Assembly (NCBI GenBank): GCA_946811695.1 | Contig: OX328125.1 | Span: forward strand, 39,382,336-39,446,335 | DNA length: 64,000 bases | Direction of reading: 5' to 3' | From: Gonocerus acuteangulatus | Taxonomy: Eukaryota; Arthropoda; Insecta; Hemiptera; Coreidae | Part shown: piece by piece, positions 37,260-51,383 of the stretch | How positions within the stretch are numbered: position 1 is the stretch's first letter | How the letters are laid out: every line of letters begins with the position of its first letter | Translations under genes and position numbers: made by a program | Notes under the pieces: model-generated | Told to the model about the DNA's origin: nothing | The model's database searches: none | The model's input: only the letters and a program-made list of their open reading frames with translations

Positions 37260-39723
37260 CTGCAAAATAAATACAGATGATGTTACAAAAAGTAAAAATA
37301 TTACTATTTGATTCGAACAATAAAAGAGCCACATAATATTCTTTCTTAAAATTCTTAAGCATTGTAAAAGTCTCTGGGGATGCTTCGAATTCAGTGCTAA
37401 TTTTTTGATGATATTTAGACAACCAGGACAGAAAATTTAATATACAAAGGACTGTTAACATTTTTCCATGTAAACCTAAATCCTAGCGCAATTTAAAAAC
37501 CTTAGAATAAAACTCTTTTTAGTTGCACTATTTGTGTATTTATCTTAAACTTTAATTCAGATTTCTTTTTAAAAATGTTAACATTGAAAGATTATTTAAC
37601 TTATTTTGATTGCAACTACTATTCAATTTACTTCATTTTTGTCATTGTCTATTGTTTGCTATTTCAAGTTCTGTCTTTTAAATCAATTTATGTTCTCCTT
37701 AATTTCAGATTCTTTTCTTTTTTGTTTTAAAATTCATGCAGAATTCTCAAATTGACTATAGGTTCTATTTTTAAACATTTATTGGCTTCTTGTACCTTCT
37801 CATTCAATCTTCTTATATTTGATTTATTAAAGTCCCTATCGACATAAAAGGTCTTCAGAAAATTTAAAAATTACAAACTTCTTTGGTGGAGACCTTACAT
37901 TTTGGCGCGGTTCCTGCCTCCCTTCATAGGGAGGAACCCCGCTTATGACAATCCGGAAGGGCTGACTCGAAAATTTTACGTTTCAGAACCTTTAGATCTC
38001 GAAAATAACGATGGTTCAGATTTGTGTATGTGTCAATATTTGTCTGTTCCGATTTTAATGAAATTTGGAACAAAAATCTTGTGTCTAATTTGAAAGGTCA
38101 ATTCATTAACCAGCAGAATCCATCCACCAGAAGAGGGCTTTCGGGGCACGAAGACAGATAAGAACAGAACCGCTATCAGATGACGCAATTCCTGCAATTC
38201 GGACTTTTAGATATTACCTTCAATATTACTCAACAAGAGTTAAATTATTATAAGATAGTGACCCTATTTTTTCCAATATATTCATCTGTGGCAGAAGGTC
38301 AAATTTATAAAAACACTCACTTTCTTCTCTACTCTTTTATTACGCTCTACATGTTTCACATTGTTATGACGCCTCTTCAGGAGCACTTAAACTAGATAAA
38401 ATAAAATATAGTTACAGCCTATACCTTAGAGAACCTTCCGCAGGTAGGGCGTGGCCTATTTAATTTTATTTGATCTAGTTTAAGTGCTCCTGAAGAGGCG
38501 TCATAACGACGTGAAACATGTAGAGCGAAATAAAAGAGTAGAGAAGAAAGTGTGTGTTTTTATAAATCCTTCTGCCACAGATGAATATAAGAATTAAATT
38601 ATTTCTGAAAATAAATGAACATTTGTTAGTTTTATGGTTAATTTTCATCTCAAGCAAGCTCACCTTTACGTCACGAGACGCTTGGAGATTAGCAAGGGTT
38701 TGTTTCATTCCCTTCCCAACCTGCCAAATTATAGCCTCTGGTGGTTGACCTTTAAAAGGCCACTCTCCGCAAAGAAGCTCATACCAAACAGTTCTGTGAA
38801 TTAGGAGAAAAATAAATTAATTTAATAATGGTTACAACTAAGAAAAAAATATTACTTTTTCTTGTATTTACCCAAATGCATAAACATCTGTAGCTTTAGA
38901 AAAGGGAAGGTCGTCGTTGTCAGGCTTCTGATGAGCCTTGAGAGATCTGACTATTTCCGGAGCTAGATAGCAGAGCCAGCCAGGAGGTATACTCAAGCCA
39001 TCCCCTTTTCTGGAGATTCAATAAAAAACAGCTGTGATTATTTCAGCCATTACAAAAAATAGTCTATTTTTTCTTCAGTTCAGGAAATAATTAAAAAAAT
39101 AAATAATAAAGTGTGTTTTGATATTTATATCTTAAATTGACATAAGAAAATAGAAATAATAACTTTTAATACCTATTTCCAAAACATAATTTTGTTACAC
39201 TAAAAAGACCAAAGTCTGTAATGACAACTTTTCCATTTTGGAGGAAGATATTTTTGGTCTTCAGGTCCTTGTGAACAATCCCTCTTGCATGGAGATACCC
39301 CATCCCCTGAAATATTGATATAATTTATAACATTAAAATATCCTATTTTATAATATAAAATGAATTGAATATTCATTTTTTTTTAATCTGAATATTTAAA
39401 TTTTATCTACAAGAATTATTTATTTATTCAAATTTATAACTTCCATTATAATTAACTCCGAATTTTAGGTCGGGTTATCTATAGGTCACCAACCTTTTCT
39501 AGACAGGATAGGGTTAATGCCTATTCTTTTTTCTAAAGAAAAGCCACCATCTCAATCAAACACAAGAACCTTGGCACAGTGTTAAGTGCTCACGCCTTAA
39601 CACTCGCGGCCACCGGGTGTCCATGAAAGAATTAAGGACAAGTCCTTTAGCAGACAGTTCATGCAACACAGTTGAAAAACAAATATAAAAAGTTTAGCAC
39701 TTCTAATTTTAATAAAACAAGAA

Positions 39724-39789
<66 letters not shown>

Positions 39790-42700
39790 GAAGGTGTTGT
39801 ACCTCTGACCATATTGTACCTTTGACCACCGAGGCTGTGGCGGCATGTAGCAACATTTCATATATTTAGCTTTAATCAGTATTTAGCTCCTTCCCCAGAG
39901 GACTTGTGTAACCTACTTTGGATAGATCAAGTCAAAGAGGATTCTTGCAAAAAATACTTATCCATTTTTATCATAAAAATGTAAGTTATTTATTGATGAC
40001 CTCATAATATTTTTTGTATTATGACTTTTTAGATGGAAATCATTTGATAAAGTAGCTATTACAATAAGAAACATGGTGTAGCTTTCGAAATTGATTTATC
40101 TTAACCCTAAAATGTTTAGCATGCTTTTTAATTTTCACTACCAGGGTGTTGTACCTCTGACCATGACTAGGTGTTGTTCCTTTGACCAGGTCAAAGGTAC
40201 AACACACCTGAGTAATTTTTTCATAATTCAATTTTTATGTTCTTCTGCCACATATTTGTAAAAAAAATACTTAATATTGGTTGCTTCAATTATCCAAAGA
40301 ATTTAAAAAATAATAAATTAATAATTTCAAACTGAATTTATCAATCCTCGGTGTATCAGATCAAACATATCGCCCCTTATCGTTCCTCCTGAAGTTGTAA
40401 GGCCTCATCGAAAAGCTCATGCAAGGAAAATGTCAAATAGGGAACAGCCTCGTATCCAGACAGATATTCGTGAAAAGCTAATTATTGAAGGTGAAAAAAA
40501 AAAAAAAAAAAAAAACGAAAGCACCACCCTAAATGTAAGACACCACATAAAAATAAACCCCTTCCAAAAAAAAAAGTGGTAAATAAAAAGAAAATTATTC
40601 TAATGGCAGTTCAGATTCTGATACTGACACCGAAATTTCTTCAGGAGGAAGTGACGTTGATTTGTCTGATAAATGTTGTGAGTTACGTCGATGACAACTA
40701 ACAATTTGAAAAATATGATTTGGAAAAAGGAATTTTTTTCCTTTTTAAAAGTAAAAGTAAAAAGACTATTACATATTTAGTAAGATATCTGTGGTATTAA
40801 ATGTCCAGATATCTGTGGTTATGTTTAAGATCCAGTATTTGAAAAAAAAAAAACAAACTTTAAGTGACACGTTTACGAGAGAAGATGAAAATTTGTATGA
40901 TATTGATGTTGAAGACAATGTGGCTTAACTTCCATACCCTACTATTGCTAGTGGAGCTGCTTGACAGTTAAAACGTTTATCAATTGGACTGGATTTCTCA
41001 GCACATTAAGCATAACATAATATCAATAATAGCTTTTTTATTATGCTTACATCCTTGTCCTGTACTTATTGAACTTACAATTAATTACAATATTACTGAA
41101 TACAATTTTTTTTCTGCACTACTGGGTTGTTTTTAGGTGGTCAGAGGTACAACACCCCATGGTCAAAGGTTGTACCTTTGACCACTGAACGATTATTTTT
41201 TAAAATATTAATAAAAAATACTAAATTTAAAGCTAGAACCTTGAAAAAATTATATATGATAAGCAATAGAATACTAATTACAATGAAATAATATATATAT
41301 ATATCAATTGATGAATAACAATGTAGATACATTTTTGTTACAGTATTTTTTGAATTTTAGAAGTTCTGAAGTGTTTTCTCTAAAGATAAAATGACATATT
41401 TAAAAGAATATACATTTATAAGTATACAATGCCTGATAAATATAAGTATGATTACCTGAGAAATCTGCTGAGCCAAAGTAACAGTCTTGTTCATGGCAAA
41501 TTTGTCTTTATAAACATGAATGTGTGTATAAAGGGTAAGGCCTTTGCACATGGAAGTAACAATAGCCAAATGAGGTGGTTTCATGCAGGCTCCCATAAAA
41601 AGAACCAAATTTTCATGGCGTGTCTTCCGAAAAGTAGCAACCTGTGAATAAAGAAAGATGTTTAATTTTATCATATCACAAGAGGAAATAGCTCCTAAAG
41701 ATTATAAAAAAAAAATCTTGGGTTGTTTCCTAAAGACATATAGATGTAGATAGATTGAAAATGTTTTATGTTAAATAGCCTTCATAAAAATGTTTATAAT
41801 CAATTCATGTCAAACAATAAAAAGAGCTTCTTCCCTCTCAGTAGTTTTTAATATTAAAAACCTTCAATGGAAGAATTTTTCAACTTACATCAAGCTTGAA
41901 GCCTTCTAATGTTTTTTCATCATCTAAACAATTCATGTTCAAGACTTTAATAGCAACATCTCCATGCCAGTTTCCACGGTAAACAGTTCCGAAATGACCA
42001 GTGCCCAAGGCCTCCCCCATTTGAAGCTCATCAAATGGAATATCCCATTCTCTCATAGATAACTAAAAAAGAAAAAAAAATAGCACATAAATAATGTACA
42101 TATGTATCCATGTATATATAAGAAATGTACTTATCAAACTACCCTTAATTCAACAATAAAAGGATTATTCAAGCCCATAATGTTTCATTGGACGGACTAC
42201 AGACTCAATGAATCATTAAAAAAAAAGTCATTCTATTAACCTTTAGAGACTGAACGGTAGCTGTGATATGCATGAGCCCAGGCTTGAAGGGGGGCCAGCC
42301 TCTGCCTCTCCTGGCCTGAGGAAAAGCAGCCCCTCGTGCCACCGGGCGTGTATTGTACGTCCCTCCCCTATTCCTATCGCTACTAGTACCTAATGTATTT
42401 TCTAAAATTTATTTTCTGCCTTTGATCCTCAAATTTTGTAAAAATAAATTTTATTAATAAAGAAAATGTACGAATTTAATAAAATTAAAGAAAAAAAAAA
42501 AGCATTTTAGCTATTTATAATTTTAACGAATATTTAATTTACTTTTTAATTTTAAAATAAAATGGAACGGACATATTTTTCACAGGCCACAAAAACCATA
42601 AAAATTTTCCATCCTTTTTATGTTGCAGGGCTTTGGATTGCCATCAGCAGAGTTAAAAATCTCACTTTTTTTTCATAATTTTAAAATTTAACTCATTTTA

Positions 42701-44368
42701 AAAAAAGGATTTACTACGGTAAATACTAAAGCGTGGTACTATGAAAACAAAGTGGTCATTATCAGCTTCTCAAACTATTGCTAGAGAGAAATCGAGTTAT
42801 TTCGACTGGTGTCCAAAAAATACAGAAGAAGAGAAATCAATTTTAAGTTAACTTGTCCACAGGCAGTGGTGCACACGTACTCACAGACAAGTAAGCCAAA
42901 GGCTATAGAAACTGTAGACGAGGTGACTCATCTGGGGTCCCTAAAGGGTTGAATACCTAATATAAAATAAAAATTCACTGATTTTTAAGTGACAATAGGA
43001 TCGAAAATAATTACTGATCAACAGCTATGATAACATTGATAAGAAAAATTAAATAGTCGACGATTATATTGTTTGTACATAAATGGGTAGAAAATCAGAG
43101 ATAATAATTTGACAACAGGCAATTGACTGATCAAAGAAATTGGCACAAAACAGGACCTTAATTTTATTTGGAGCCAGGTAATTTTCTTAAGTTCACAAAG
43201 TTTACAAGACGAGAAAGACAAGAAGAAAAAGTAATCAAAATTTCAATACATCACTTAAGCATGGCAGATACAGAAGTGTTGAATCATCAGCTATAAAAGT
43301 AAAAATACTACTAAATAAAGGAATGAAAATTATCTCGGAAGATAATCTAAATATTGAATTTGATTTTCTTTGGATAAAAATAAAGTAAGCAACAGTCTGT
43401 ACATGGACCTATACCTGTGGAAGGTCATCCTAGGTTAAGGCTCTAGGTGCTGTTTGAATTACATATTCAAGTAGTGGCTCCCAGTTGGTTATGTTATATA
43501 TCGCAATGATTTTCACTGTAGTTTTTTTTATTTTTCTGCCTTTTATTTGTGCATATATTTAATTAGTGTATTTTGAAATGAAAGACGAAGTAATTTTAAA
43601 AATTTAGTGAGAATTGGATGAAAACAAAGCCTTTAACAAAGGTAAACAAGGAAACATCAGCGATGAAGAAAGCTAACTCATATCTACTATGTATACAAAG
43701 AAGATAGGAATGCCAAAACTTGTGAGATCTTATTCCGAAAAGCCTCCCCAAGCATCTTGATGGAAAATAGAAACTCATTTGCAGAGAAGCAAGGTCATGT
43801 CTCAAATGAGATGAGGAGACCTCAGAATAATACGCTTTTTAAAAATGGGAAGAAACTAATATTTATTTCATGAAGACCAGCTCTTCACATAGGGGAATCT
43901 TTTGAAAAGTACATTCCCTCAAAAAGTATAAATAGCATTAGATATATTTAATCACATATTCATAAAAATTACTTTTCCACGTAAATGAAAATTGAATCTT
44001 GAAGAAAAATAAGTTCCTTAACCCTTACACGCCAAAGCACCAATATATTGAGCAGCTTTGGCTCAGATGAAGAAGTGCCAATATATTGGTGTTGAGTGGC
44101 TTTGGCCCAAACGTCGGAGCATCAATTTATTGGTGTTAGCAATTGAGGCGCAGCTTATTAGTGAGTGACGTGTGTGAAGATACATCGTAGCCTGGTCCTT
44201 CCCCAGTTCAAGAAAATGTTATTGAAGAGCATTCTAGGATTTTGAAGAAGACAGTAGGCCTTTTTCAAAGCGTAAACAATGTAATTTGCTGTGGAAGCAT
44301 TGAAGTTTCAAGGGAAATATGTTTTCTTTCAGTAGTACTAACATGTAAAGGTTTTTGCACTAATTAAA

Positions 44369-44426
<58 letters not shown>

Positions 44427-44819
44427 AATGAACACAAAAATCTAAAAAAAAAACAAACATATTTTATGTAATTAATAATTGTAGTTTAAATTATTTGGAA
44501 TTAATCTTTTCTTATTGCTAACGTAATAATTATAATTTCTAATTAAAAAAAAAAGTCCGACTCGCAGGAACTGCCTCATCTTAGCGCGGTTCCGTTCTTA
44601 TCCCTAGTCTAATTTCGAAAGATTAAAATAGAAGCAGTTATTATTTTGTTGAGAGGAGATCGTTGACCGTTGATGATGCAAGGTAGGGATTGTCCGGGTT
44701 CGGTCACTGCTACTTAATAATACATACCCCATATGTGTATGTATGTGGGCATATATATGTACATATGTGTGCGTGTATATGTGTATGTGTATATGCTTAT
44801 ATATATATATATATATATG

Positions 44820-44871
<52 letters not shown>

Positions 44872-46175
44872 AGGTATATTTACATAGATATGTGCATATA
44901 TTAGTGTTAAATATGTCCTACTTGTATTTACAGCCCTGATGAAGGCTTGAAGTTCAAGCCGAAACGTCGGCACAATAAAACCATTTTTAGGATAAAACGT
45001 AGTTTTACTAAGTAGCAGTGACCGAACCCCGACAGTTATTATCTTGAAAGGTAGGATTTACAATCTTACCTGGAAGGGTCGGCAACACTAGAAACCGTCC
45101 CGCTAGTTACAAGGTCTTGGAATCTTGGAACCTGTTTTATTTTCGAATACATTATCCAACTATAAGCAATTAAAAACTAACAAGGAATTAAAAACAGACA
45201 AAAAGAACAGTTCGAATAAGCGAAATCAATTACTTTAAAGCTTTAAGCTCTTATTTCTCCGATTGTCATCGCCTAATCAAAACTTTCATTAGAACCTTTT
45301 ATGTAGAGCATTTTATAAGCTTTCTAATTGTATTCTTCCGTTTACCAAGATTTTCAACCGTTTTCGAGATATTAATGAAAGTTCCCAAAATTTACATTAT
45401 TTCTAGCAACAGAAAATTAGTCTCATTTTTCATATCCTGTTTTACACACAAAATTTTCCCAACATAAGAAATTACAAAAATAAAAAGCAATAAAAAACGA
45501 AGGGAAGGAGACAAAAATTACAAAAAGAACGACAAAAACCCGTTCATAAGAACAAAACAGACTTATTTGAAGTTTTAAGCACTTATTTATCCGATTAACA
45601 TAACCTAATCAAAAATAGTTTTAGAATCATTTTTGTAGAGAATTTAGTAAGCTTTCAAATAGTTTCTATCCACTTACCACGATATCCCAGCCGTGTTCGA
45701 GATATTAATGAATGTATACGAAGTTCCCAAAACTTTTCATGTCTGTTCATAAAATATTTTATTCTAACCCTTCCTTAACTCCAAACGTAACAAAACTTTC
45801 AACATATTAGTTTTAATGAATGTAGAACATGCAGATAATGTTTCAACTGAATCCCGTAATTCTAAGTACCCAAACCAAAAACGGTATTCAAAAACTATTT
45901 TTCCAATTTTCTCGAAAACGGTTAAAGCTATTGCCTTGAAAATGGTTCCATTCGTTTTCCTAGCTCAAGAAGCCTATAAAAAGAGTACTTACAAGCTTAT
46001 GAACTCAAAAACGTAAGCGTTACGATTTTTTTTGCGCGAATTTCGCCCCAAATGCCATCTTCCAGTGGGCGGATTTTGCTGGTTAACGAACTTGACCTTT
46101 CAAATTGGACGACGGATTTTTGTACGGAATTTCATCAGAATCGGACCATCCGTCTTCTAGCTAGAGAGCGAACAG

Positions 46176-46248
<73 letters not shown>

Positions 46249-46968
46249 TATACATATATATATATATACAAATTTGAACCACCGTTATTTTCGGTCTCTA
46301 GGGGTTCTGAAACGCGAAATTTTCTAGTCGGCACTTCCGGATTGTTTCATTGTATCAACCTTATAAGCGGGGTTCCTCCCTATGGGGGAGGGAGGAACCG
46401 CGCTAAAAAGGTTATTGGGCAATTTGTAAATTAATGACAAGCTGGGCCGTCTGAGGGAGTGACAAGTCCTTATGTAGTTCAGTCCGGAAAGGGTTAATTT
46501 TCTTATTTTTATTGACTACTAAAACAAAATGTTGAGGTAAACAAAAGAAAAACAACTACTGGCAGGGGTTGTTTATGCCGGTGTATGGCCCGTTCAAGAA
46601 ATCAAGAGTGAGACTGCAAAGGGTTAACTATTTTATAATATGAGTTGGAGGGAAAGACAATTCAAGACCGGTTTTTTTTTTTTTTTTTTTTTTGTTTTTT
46701 TTTTATTTATACTTCTGAAGCAACTTAAAATGGTAATTACTTTAATTATTAAAAGAAGAAAATACATAGAGACATTTCCGTGTAGAGTTAGCATTGCTCT
46801 GTTGTAAAACTATGAAGAAAATAATATGAATCAATACAATTCCAAGTTCCATAGCAGTATTAAGGAATGAAAGATAAAATTAAAAAAAAAAAACAAAAAA
46901 CAAAAAAAAAACAACTTCTTCACAAAAAATTCATAACTAATATTATCTAAAAGCAATGATTTTATCCT

Positions 46969-47028
<60 letters not shown>

Positions 47029-50000
47029 AAAATATTAAATACAAGTAGCTTAACATTAACTTATTTACATATACTTACACTATTTTGACGTGGCCAAGGC
47101 CTATCTCCTGCTTCACCATCTGACACTTGACTGTCTTGTGAATCTACTCTGACAGGAGTTCGATCAGAATCTGTGCTAACACTACCAGATACTGTTTTGT
47201 CAGAATCCTGTGGAAAAAAAAAGTATACAAAAAATTAATTTTAAGTTTATAGACAGTTTTCTTTTTCTTTTTTTTTTAAAAAAAAAAAACAATATATACA
47301 CACATATGCATATGTTTTAAAGAATATTACAATCTAATATATTCCTCAAAACACATAAACTCCGGTCAAAAAAATGGCAAAACCTATTTTTTATTTTTAG
47401 GAGAACAGCAGGTTTATATTCACAAAAATCCTCATAAATTCAAATCAAACAACTTTATTAAACAGAATATTAAAATTTAATATGTTTTAATGAAAAAAAA
47501 AAAGAAAACAAAATCTTGACAAAAATAAAAGAATAAGAAAATTTCATATTTTTTGACAAAGAGTGAGTAACAATGATCTGAATAATCACTAATGCCTCTC
47601 ATGTGACTAATCCTAGTGCTAGAAATAAATAAAAACATGGATTGGCCTGTTAAACTGAAAAAATGTTGAGATATATAGGTGTTGCAATATTTTTTAGTGT
47701 ATTAATGCTGTTAAGGAACAAATGTCATAGAAATTACTTTGAAATTGGTTCGTTAGAGATTATTTTGGACGACATCCAAATAATAAAAACAACTAATTCA
47801 TTTCACCAGATTTTTGTTTGTTCTCTGAGAAGGTTCTTTAATAAATTACTTTTGTTAAGTGTAATTTTATTTATAAAATTGTTCAAAATTAAAACTAAGA
47901 CTCATGAAAAGAAGAGTAATATTAATATCATTGACCAGTATATATACCTGAGATCGATCTAGAGGGTGAGTATCGAGGGTAACTACATCGGGAAAATGAA
48001 ACTGTTGAGGCCTCGGAAGTGCAGGTACTGGAAAAAGGGCTGGACTTGATGGTGTAGAACTATTGCAGCTTGATGTATTTGAACTCGAATCTGGACCACC
48101 CTACAAGAAATGGTGTACGTTAATAATTAAAACTAATTAAGAAGCATTCTTATAATCTAAAAGGTAAACAAAATATTGGCAATACTATCTTATTAAGAAA
48201 CGCAGGCAAACACAATATATATCGCACTAGTATTTCTAAAGTGACACAACTCAAAAATCTGTTTTATTCACACCGTCATAGTTATGACTGTGAAAGACAT
48301 GGTAAATATCTCTTTATCAACCATCAAAACTATATGTACCTAGCTTCAGAGCTTGTACACCAGTGGGCCCTTCCTGGCTTAATCCTAAGGCCCCTACATA
48401 GGCAAGACTGACACATTTTCAGTTGAGTTTTATTTTGAGTTGTGTCACTTTAGAAATACTAGTGCGATATATTGTTATGATATAATTGAACATAAAAAGT
48501 TGTTAAATAGTGTGAATAATACAATAGCGTGATAGTATAATAATACAAAAATAGTATTAAAGGAAAATAAATAAATACAAGATTTTTTGGCAATAACTAT
48601 ATTTTCCATACAAATTAACATAAATTTAAACGTTGGCTACATAAAGAAATAACTCACTATTTTGTGGAAATTTATAATGCACGAAAGAAAAATTTTTATC
48701 TTTTGTATTTTGCACATGCAGTCTCTAAAGATGGCATTAGTGACAGTATCAAAGCTATCCGATTGCGTGCCAAAAGCCCCCTTTCTAAGATGTCGTGAAC
48801 AAAGCATCATCTCTCATTCTCCTTCAGACTCCCAGCCTCACTTGGCGGGCAGGCTATAGTTCCAGAAATGATCACCTTCTGTCTCTAAAATTTACTACTT
48901 TTCAGTACCACCTCATTTTCTACCTGTTAATACGCCCTGTGAAGTGGAGTGTGGTTCTACATGTTTTTGTCACACTATTAGCATCATGGCATATAAATAT
49001 TTACTGTATACCATTTTGGGTAGTTTTTTCTTTCTTCTGTGAAAATATTTCAATTAGTCTGTGTGTTTGAGTTTGTGCTTTTTAATTATTATGGGGTTCA
49101 AACATTGTCTAAATCAACTGTTGAGCTATAATTTAACGTTGATAAAAACCATCAGATGGTATAAAAATGAGTATTTCACATTGTGCAAATAATATTAACT
49201 TTGGAATTTTTGTTGTGCAAGAGGAGTACGCCGTGGCAGAAGAAATTTAACCAATACCACGCCTCCCTCAATTTATTAATTTATCTCACATAAAATAACT
49301 AATACAGCTTAGAAAATTGGAGTTTAATTAATAACCAAGTGGGTTGTTGAAATTATTGGACAGTATTTTTTCTTGATGGTTATGGCCAGGGTGTAAAAAA
49401 AATCATGATTTTTTTTAAATAAAAAAAAATCGTATTATTTTTATTTTAATCAGATTTTTATTTATTTAAATTTTAACGTCCATTGTCATTAACTAAGAAT
49501 TTTGGGACGGGTTATCTACAGGTAGAACTTTTCTAGCCAGGATAGGGCAGATGCCTATTATTTTTTCTAAAGAAAAGCCACCACCCCATAGTGGGAATCG
49601 AACCCATGACCTTTGGCTCGGAGTGTTAAGTGCTCATGCCTTAACACTCACGGCCACCGGGCCCAATCAGATTTTTTAAACGTAAAGAAAAGTGAGATAA
49701 GACACTCCTTTATGAAGAGCGGGAAAGTTTGATTGTTGCCATAAGACTAACTGAAACCAGCCTTCCTTTCTTCTTGAAGGTAGGAGAAGAATAAAACTAA
49801 AACCATAATTGTTAAAGAAGTTTCAGAAATATAGCCAATTTGATATTCCTATTAATTAATTGCTTTGTGCTCCAAAGAGATGAACAAATATTTCATCTTG
49901 ATTAAAACTAAATTTATAATTATTTTATTACAAGAACTAAATTAAAAGTACTATGAAATAGAACACTCTGATAAAAAAATATGAATCTTACTGCAAATGG

Positions 50001-51340
50001 TGGCACATTAACTGGGGCTTTATTCCTATCCCTTCTAGTGTGAACTCCACTTGCGTGATGACTAGGTGAAGGCCTTGGTGACTGGTTGGGAAGAAAAACT
50101 AGAAAAAGAAAACGATGTTTCTGTAAAAATAGGAATACAACTTTTTTTTATAGTGTAAGATTATTCAATGCTCAAATATAATTAAGAAGTGTAAACATTT
50201 GAAAGAAGAGCCTTGAATAAACTACATCCCATTCTTATTTCAGCAATGCTCCAAGTTTTGAGCAACGGAAGAATTTATTTGCAGGAAGAGTCTGTGATTA
50301 TTTTCACTTATTAGGATTAAAACTAGTACAGCCAAAGTCGTCATATAGCTATTATCTAATAACCAAAGAGCATTAATATATCAGAGATATTAGAAAATTA
50401 TGAAATGAAACAATGAGAAGTGACACTGGAAACTTTTATAATCTGTAATTATTTATTTTATTTTAAAATAAGTGAAATTATATGTAACTAGCTGAATACC
50501 CGTGCAAATGTAATGATATATTACATTCACAAAAATATTTTTAAATTCAAATAACCATCGATATTTTGAAAAGCCCGCGCAAATCACAAACCATATATAC
50601 AATTAACATCGTATTATATACGATCAAAATTAATAATATTTTTTGGACAATACTGGTGTACAATATATCCATATTAAATGTACATTCAGATAACAATAAA
50701 TTAATTATTTGAAGTTGCAAAAATAAAATTATTACTTTCATATATAAACCAACAAAAAGCGGAAGTTAAGAAAAAAGGACGCCAAGCTTTCCTGCTAGAA
50801 GGCGTCACTCTATTCCCAGCAGCCCTGGAGTGCGGAGTCACTCTATTCTCAGCGGTGGTCGCGTGCGAAGCTTGAGTCTATATAGCTATCCTCCGAGGGT
50901 TACGGAGTGCAGTCTATTGTTATTATTCATAGAAGACGGAGTGAGAAGACAACAGAATCCAGAATTCAAGATATCCATTCTAGGCACGAGACCTGGCAAT
51001 AAAGCGTATCACATTGAAGAAGTAATTACTGAAGCGCAGTGTATTGAAGCCTTATTGGAAGCAAATTAATTTAGAGGTAAAATTTATTTTTTGTAATTGT
51101 TAATTCTTTTATTGTCATTTGTATTATTTTTGATGTTGGTGTTTGTATCTCAGAATTGTCTGGAAATAAATATTATATCGTTCATTCACTCGGAACTTTA
51201 ATCCCTGAGATTAAGTCAAATTCATATAATAAAACTTACTCAAGTAATTAAAATCTTTTTATTTCTTTTTAAAATAATAAAATTTTAACATTATTGGCGA
51301 CCCAACGTGGCGCAATCAATTTTTATAAAAAATAAATCAT

Positions 51341-51383
<43 letters not shown>

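Larger units (their letters stand above)
38276..38590. mobile_element. Inverted-repeat element with hammerhead-like motif in both arms
   Basis: Arms of about 125 bp (38276-38404 and 38462-38590) are reverse complements, sharing CATCTGTGGCAGAAGG at the outside and CTTAAACTAGAT(A/C)AAAT at the inside. The central spacer is about 60 bp. It lies in the KSR intron before the exon at 38664, ending only about 75 bp from that exon. No ORF is present. Confidence 0.75.
44650..45034 (+). mobile_element. Hammerhead-bearing inverted-repeat element inside R-family copy C
   Basis: The ends share GGTTCGGTCACTGCTACTTA (44699-44718) and its complement TAAGTAGCAGTGACCGAACC (about 45009-45028). The flanks AGTTATTATTTTG and AGTTATTATCTTG look like a ~13-bp target duplication. 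A palindromic relative lies at 58985-59138. The interior holds (TA)n tracts and the motif at 44933. Confidence 0.65.
44545..46410 (-). repeat. R-family dispersed repeat, copy C, longest copy, with tandem internal duplication
   Basis: Read on the minus strand, it runs from TTTTTAGCGCGGTTCC (46410) to GTTCCTGCGAGTCGGACTTT (44545). Two related ~280 bp units (45150-45420 and 45470-45745), each with TCCGATT..CATAACC/CATCGCC and TTCGAGATATTAATGA, lie in tandem; copy A has one. A hammerhead-bearing element is inserted at 44650-45034. No transposase ORF was seen. Confidence 0.7.

Noticed and set aside
44022..46494. TTAACCCTTAC (44022) and AAAGGGTTAA (near 46490) as ends of one large piggyBac element
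   Set aside because: The inverted match does not extend past CCCTT, so the pairing is not supported.
48795..49070. 91-codon ORF on the plus strand in a KSR intron
   Set aside because: Hydrophobic, no family resemblance, no splice or start context; expected by chance in AT-rich DNA.
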